Source: DATMNI01 sp035570275
GTDB taxonomy: Bacteria; Acidobacteriota; Terriglobia; Bryobacterales; Bryobacteraceae
NCBI GenBank assembly: GCA_035570275.1
Contig: DATMNI010000061.1
Span: 1 to 18,165 of the forward strand
Length of the DNA stretch: 18,165 nt
Direction: 5' to 3'
A program made the position numbers and the translations under genes. Position 1 is the first letter of the stretch; the number at the start of each line of letters is the position of its first letter. This document shows positions 15,106 through 18,165 of this stretch, one piece after another. The notes beneath the pieces were generated by a model that saw only the letters and a list, made by a program, of their open reading frames with translations, was not told where the DNA came from and ran no database searches.

Positions 15106-17062
15106 CTAGAACACGAGCCGCAGGCTCAACTGGAGCCGGCGGGCGTAGTTACTCTGGGTGGAGGCGCTGATTTGTCCGAACCCGGTATCCTTTATGCTTT
15201 GAGCGGTGGTCACGGTCATGTTCGGATTCGGAAAGTAAGGATGATTCAGGGCGTTGAGGGCCTCGGCTCGGAATTGCAGGTTCTTACCTTCCCCGATCCG
15301 GGTGTCCTTAATCAATGCCAGGTCGACGTTGTTCTGGCGCGGTCCACGCAGCGTGGAGAAGCGGAAGGGCCAGGTGCGCAATTGGTTGCTGAGCAACTGC
15401 CGGGCCGAGGCGGTCTCAATGTTGGCTGCGTTGAACCAATGCTCCGGGCTCCGCTGGTCGGCCGGCAATTGGATCTGGGCCGGGTCTCCGTAGTCGATCA
15501 CGTTGTTCCACGGCAAGGCGAATCCGCTCTGCAGGCTGAAGATCCCCGAAACCTGCCATCCGCCAACCAGGCGCGAAACCAAGGCGTTGGTGTTAGCAAG
15601 CATAGGCTTGCCAGGCCCACACGGCATTTCCCAGACACCGCTGACGCTGAAACGATGGGGCGCGTCCGCATCCGAGATCTCGCGGACAGGTTCAAGAGGT
15701 TGACGGCCTGCATCCACTTGGAGAACGTGTAGCTCCCCTGAATGGTGTAGCCCTTCGAAAACCGCTTCTGAATAGTCGCCGAGAGGCCGTGATACCAGGA
15801 GTAGCCGGTATTGTCACTGGTGTTGATGGCGTTGGAGCCGAAGGCCGGGAAGGGCGAAAGCAGCGTCTGCCGCGAAATGGTGGTGCTGGTGTAAGTGCCC
15901 TGGGTATTTCCCGGCAGCAGGTTGTACATCGGGTTGGCGATGCTGGCCGAGAGATAGTTATTCGCTGTGTCGTCGCGCGTCGGCAGCTTGCTCCAGTATT
16001 GCAGCGGCAGCACGTTGATGTTGCGCGCCACCTCAATGTGATTGGTCTTGCTTCCGGTGTAATTTCCTTCGACAACAAAGCCGTTGAACTCGCGCTGGAA
16101 GCCCAGTTCCCACCGTATGGTTGTTGGTATTTTGGGGTTCTGGTTGAAGAACGTGAAGCTCTGCCCCAGGTAAGTCTGATACCCGGCGGCGGCGCCTGTG
16201 GGCTCGCTGATGCCATTGGGGAAGGGGTTGGCAAGGCTGGTCATGTAGCTCAAACCGTTGTTGCTGGTGAGAACCATGTTGGTGTTCTGCGTGAACCCGT
16301 TCTGCAGCACGTCGCCGCGGCGCTCGCCCAGAAATCCGGCGAAGATACCGAAGCCGGCGCGCAGCACGGTCTTGCTGCCGAGTTGATAGGCCAGGCCGGC
16401 GCGCGGCATGACGACATCTTTTGGCGTGTTGTAGAGGCCGCCATTGTTGCCGTTCAGACGGGCGAAGGTCATGCCGCCCTTCAGGCTGAACGCGCTCACC
16501 GGAAGCTGCGCAAATCCACCCGAGATCGCCGGATAGATGGTGGCATAATTGGCGGCGGCGGCAGCGGAAAATGGGCTGGGTGTAGTTCGGATCGAAACCC
16601 AGCGTGCTGCGGTCGTAACGTTCGTGCAGCGGCGTCTCAAATTCATAGCGCAGGCCAAGATTCACGGTGAGTTTCGGAGTCACTTTCCAGTCATCCTGCA
16701 GGAAGAAGCCCCAGGAATTGGATTGTTCGATGTAGTCGGCCGCGCGCTGGATGCTGGCCGAGCCGGGCAGCCCCAGCAGCAGCGATGCCACCGATTGGCC
16801 GATGTTGCTGGGCGAGGTGGCCGAATTGTCGAGCGGCCCGCGCGTATAGGTGGAATCGAAGGTGAACTGGCCGGTCTGCGCATTGCTGAAAAAACTTATC
16901 GGCCTCCTGATAAACGCGGAACTCAAAGCCGGTGCGGATCGAGTGTTTGCCCGCCAATTTGGTCAGGGTGGAGGCCACGGTGTGGTTCATTACCGGCCGG
17001 TTCTCGCCCGTGAAGCCGTTGCTGATATAGCCGTTGAGGTTGATGCCGCTGGAGGCGCACCG
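15106..17062 (-). pseudogene. Oar-like TonB-dependent receptor remnant, frameshifted
   Basis: About 650 codons of an outer-membrane beta-barrel receptor survive in four frame segments. Reading on the minus strand they are: GYISNGFTGENRPV to KHSIRTGFEFRVYQEADKF (to about 16,890); FFSNAQTGQFTFDSTYTRG to LGLRYEFETPLHERYD and NYTQPIF (to about 16,570); NYATIYPAISGGFAQLP through PRAGLAYQLGSKTVLRAGFG to GSYTFSKWMQAVNLL (to about 15,690); and REISDADAPHRFSVSG to the barrel end SNYARRLQLSLRLVF. The final F and the QFRAEALNALNHPYF block are hallmarks of acidobacterial Oar/carboxypeptidase-regulatory-like receptors, normally 1000-1200 aa. The signal peptide, regulatory domain and plug are missing. The first frame change is at a six-A run (16889-16894) and the second near a four-A run (16568-16571), so assembly error is possible for those, but the missing 5' third is not explained that way. 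Confidence 0.85.
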
Positions 17063-17119
17063 AGTGTTGGACGTTGCGATTTTAGCGCACGGTGGCCGGG
17101 GACGCCGGAAAGCTGCGCG

Positions 17120-17141
17120 GGCAGTCGGATTGACAATCCAC
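17120..17141. repeat. Palindromic repeat, partial copy
   Basis: CGGATT-gac-AATCC with a preceding GGGCAG is a shortened relative of the palindrome at 15050-15068. It lies in the gap between the truncated receptor and folP, 60-80 bases beyond the last recognisable receptor codon. Confidence 0.55.
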
Positions 17142-17207
17142 GCCGAAAGGCGGATTCATGATCGGGCGAGGACGCCTGCGCGGCCAATGTGCGAAATTGG
17201 ATAGACG

Positions 17208-18053
17208 GTGAGAAAGCTCTTCTTCTGGAAACTCAAGCAGCGCGAGATCAGGCTCGGAGAACGCACCGTGCTGATGGGGGTGCTGAACGTCACGCCCGAC
17301 TCCTTCTCCGATGGCGGCAAATATTCGGATCCCGACCGCGCCTTCGCGCGCGCCATCGAACTCGAAGAGCAGGGCGCGGACATCGTGGATATCGGCGCCG
17401 AATCCACCAAGCCCGGGTCGGCGCGCATCTCCGAGGCCGAAGAGATGCGGCGGCTCATCCCGGTGCTCAAGCGGCTCAAGGACAGACTGGGTGTGCCCAT
17501 CTCCGTCGATACTTATAAGGCCGAGGTGGCCGAGCGCGCCCTGGAACTGGGCGCGGAGATCATCAACGATCCCTCCGGTCTCACCATCGAACCGCTGCTT
17601 GCGCGCGCCGTCTCCAACCACGACGCGGGTCTGATCCTCAACCACATGCGCGGCCGCCCCGAGACCTGGGCCAAGCTCGGCCCCATGCAAGACCCCATGG
17701 GAACCATCACCCGCGAACTGGAAGCTACCGTCAGCCGCGCCCGCCACACCGGCATCGATAAGAGCCGAATGGTGATCGACCCCGGCCTCGGCTTCGGCAA
17801 GCGTAAGGAACAGAATGCCCTGATCCTCGGCAAACTGGCGGCCCTGGCCGGAATGGATCTGCCCATCATGGTGGGGCCTTCCCGCAAATCGTTCCTGGCC
17901 CATCCCGATCTGGAGGAGACGAAGTTCGCGACCGCCGCCGCGGTGGTGGCCGCGGTGCTGGCCGGCGCCCACGTGGTCCGCGTCCACGACGTGCGTGAGA
18001 TGCGCGCCGCCACGGAGGTAGCCGACGAAATCCTGCGTGCTAGAACCGAGTAG
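17208..18053 (+). CDS. folP: Dihydropteroate synthase
   Basis: This cytoplasmic folate enzyme joins p-aminobenzoate to 6-hydroxymethyl-7,8-dihydropterin diphosphate, giving dihydropteroate; it is the sulfonamide target. At 281 aa it is full length. The TIM-barrel signatures occur in order: LMGVLNVTPDSFSDGG (22-37), GAESTKPG (63-70), SVDTYKAEVAE (99-109), IINDPSG (118-124), LNHMRG (144-149), DPGLGFGK (191-198), GPSRKSF (223-229) and RVHDV (258-262). The pterin and diphosphate-binding residues expected in these loops are all there. The frame begins at GTG (17208-17210) with only a weak GGA upstream. The next in-frame ATG is within the NVTPDSF strand, so GTG is needed. No other folate gene lies nearby in the window; a gene for an exported protein follows 61 bases later. 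Confidence 0.96.
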   Translation: MRKLFFWKLKQREIRLGERTVLMGVLNVTPDSFSDGGKYSDPDRAFARAIELEEQGADIVDIGAESTKPGSARISEAEEMRRLIPVLKRLKDRLGVPISVDTYKAEVAERALELGAEIINDPSGLTIEPLLARAVSNHDAGLILNHMRGRPETWAKLGPMQDPMGTITRELEATVSRARHTGIDKSRMVIDPGLGFGKRKEQNALILGKLAALAGMDLPIMVGPSRKSFLAHPDLEETKFATAAAVVAAVLAGAHVVRVHDVREMRAATEVADEILRARTE

Positions 18054-18084
18054 AATCGCTTGAACCTGGCGTTCGGCGGAGACG

Positions 18085-18116
18085 TCTAAAGGATTGCCAT
18101 TCTAAAGGATTGCCAT
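18085..18116 (+). repeat. Tandem 16-bp repeat over a ribosome binding site
   Basis: TCTAAAGGATTGCCAT occurs twice without a gap (18085-18100 and 18101-18116). The second copy supplies AAAGGA five bases before the ATG at 18115 and the first two bases of that ATG. The first copy carries the same Shine-Dalgarno but is followed by T instead of G, so only the second copy makes a start codon. Confidence 0.9.
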
Positions 18117-18165
18117 GAAATCGGCACTTTCAGCCCTGTTGTTGCTGTCATTCGCAGCCTTCGGC
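18115..18165 (+). CDS. Exported protein, 5' end only
   Basis: Seventeen codons are visible before the window ends: a lysine-headed hydrophobic leader (MKSALSALLLLSFAAFG) that reads as a Sec signal peptide. A good AAAGGA ribosome site stands five bases upstream. The mature protein is outside the window, so its function cannot be stated. It lies 61 bases after folP on the same strand and may be co-transcribed with it. Confidence 0.7.
   Translation, partial: MKSALSALLLLSFAAFG

Noticed and set aside
14842..16670. Long plus-strand open frames (296 and 293 codons)
   Set aside because: They are antisense to the Uma2 5' end and the TonB receptor remnant, and match no recognisable family; shadows of former coding sequence.
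17082..17987. A 301-codon minus-strand frame
   Set aside because: It is antisense to folP, His/Gly-rich and without any motif.
1..18165. tRNA, rRNA, CRISPR arrays, complete insertion sequences
   Set aside because: No cloverleaf, regularly spaced repeats, transposase motifs or rRNA-like stretches were seen on reading through.

Overview
The window looks like a piece of a high-GC acidobacterial chromosome of the Solibacter/Bryobacter type. This is inferred from gene families, not from a marker gene. The clues are a single-polypeptide 'acidobacterial duplicated' FtsX/MacB permease, remains of an Oar-like TonB-dependent receptor, a soluble PQQ dehydrogenase paired with a diheme cytochrome c, a Uma2 nuclease with a decayed sister copy, and short scattered palindromic repeats.

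Layout. 1-415: a weak small minus-strand ORF downstream of pgk. 416-2096: pgk (minus) and an exported DUF4920 protein (plus), divergent around a 26-bp inverted repeat. 2097-2765: no intact gene; it holds a copy of a dispersed palindromic repeat, the front half of a cytochrome c gene (minus) and the leader of the next gene. 2766-7502: one very large gene (1578 aa, plus) for a UPF1-like superfamily 1 helicase with a Vsr/MTES-type nuclease domain near its C-terminus. It stands alone and is the best candidate for a defence or nucleic-acid-processing system. 7503-7678: convergent intergenic region with a 16-bp-stem hairpin. 7679-10056: a translationally coupled pair (minus), diheme cytochrome c followed by PQQ dehydrogenase. 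10095-11513: a Tat-exported FAD amine-oxidase-like enzyme (plus), divergent from the cytochrome gene. 11517-13973: an ADOP-type ABC permease (minus). 14036-14967: a broken Uma2 fragment followed by an intact Uma2 gene (both minus). 15050-15085: twin palindromes. 15106-17062: a TonB receptor remnant (minus), truncated at its 5' end and carrying three frameshifts. 17120-17141: another palindrome. 17208-18053: folP (plus). 18085-18165: a tandem 16-bp repeat and the first 17 codons of an exported protein that runs off the end.

How the genes relate. pgk (glycolysis) and folP (folate) are housekeeping genes. The PQQ dehydrogenase and cytochrome form one periplasmic oxidation unit, and the Tat-exported flavoenzyme next door also belongs to the cell envelope. 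The rest is accessory: helicase-nuclease, Uma2 pair, decayed receptor and decayed cytochrome, with the palindromic repeats lying at or near the edges of the decayed genes. That suggests local rearrangement. If the sequence comes from a metagenome assembly, some of the frameshifts could instead be base errors.
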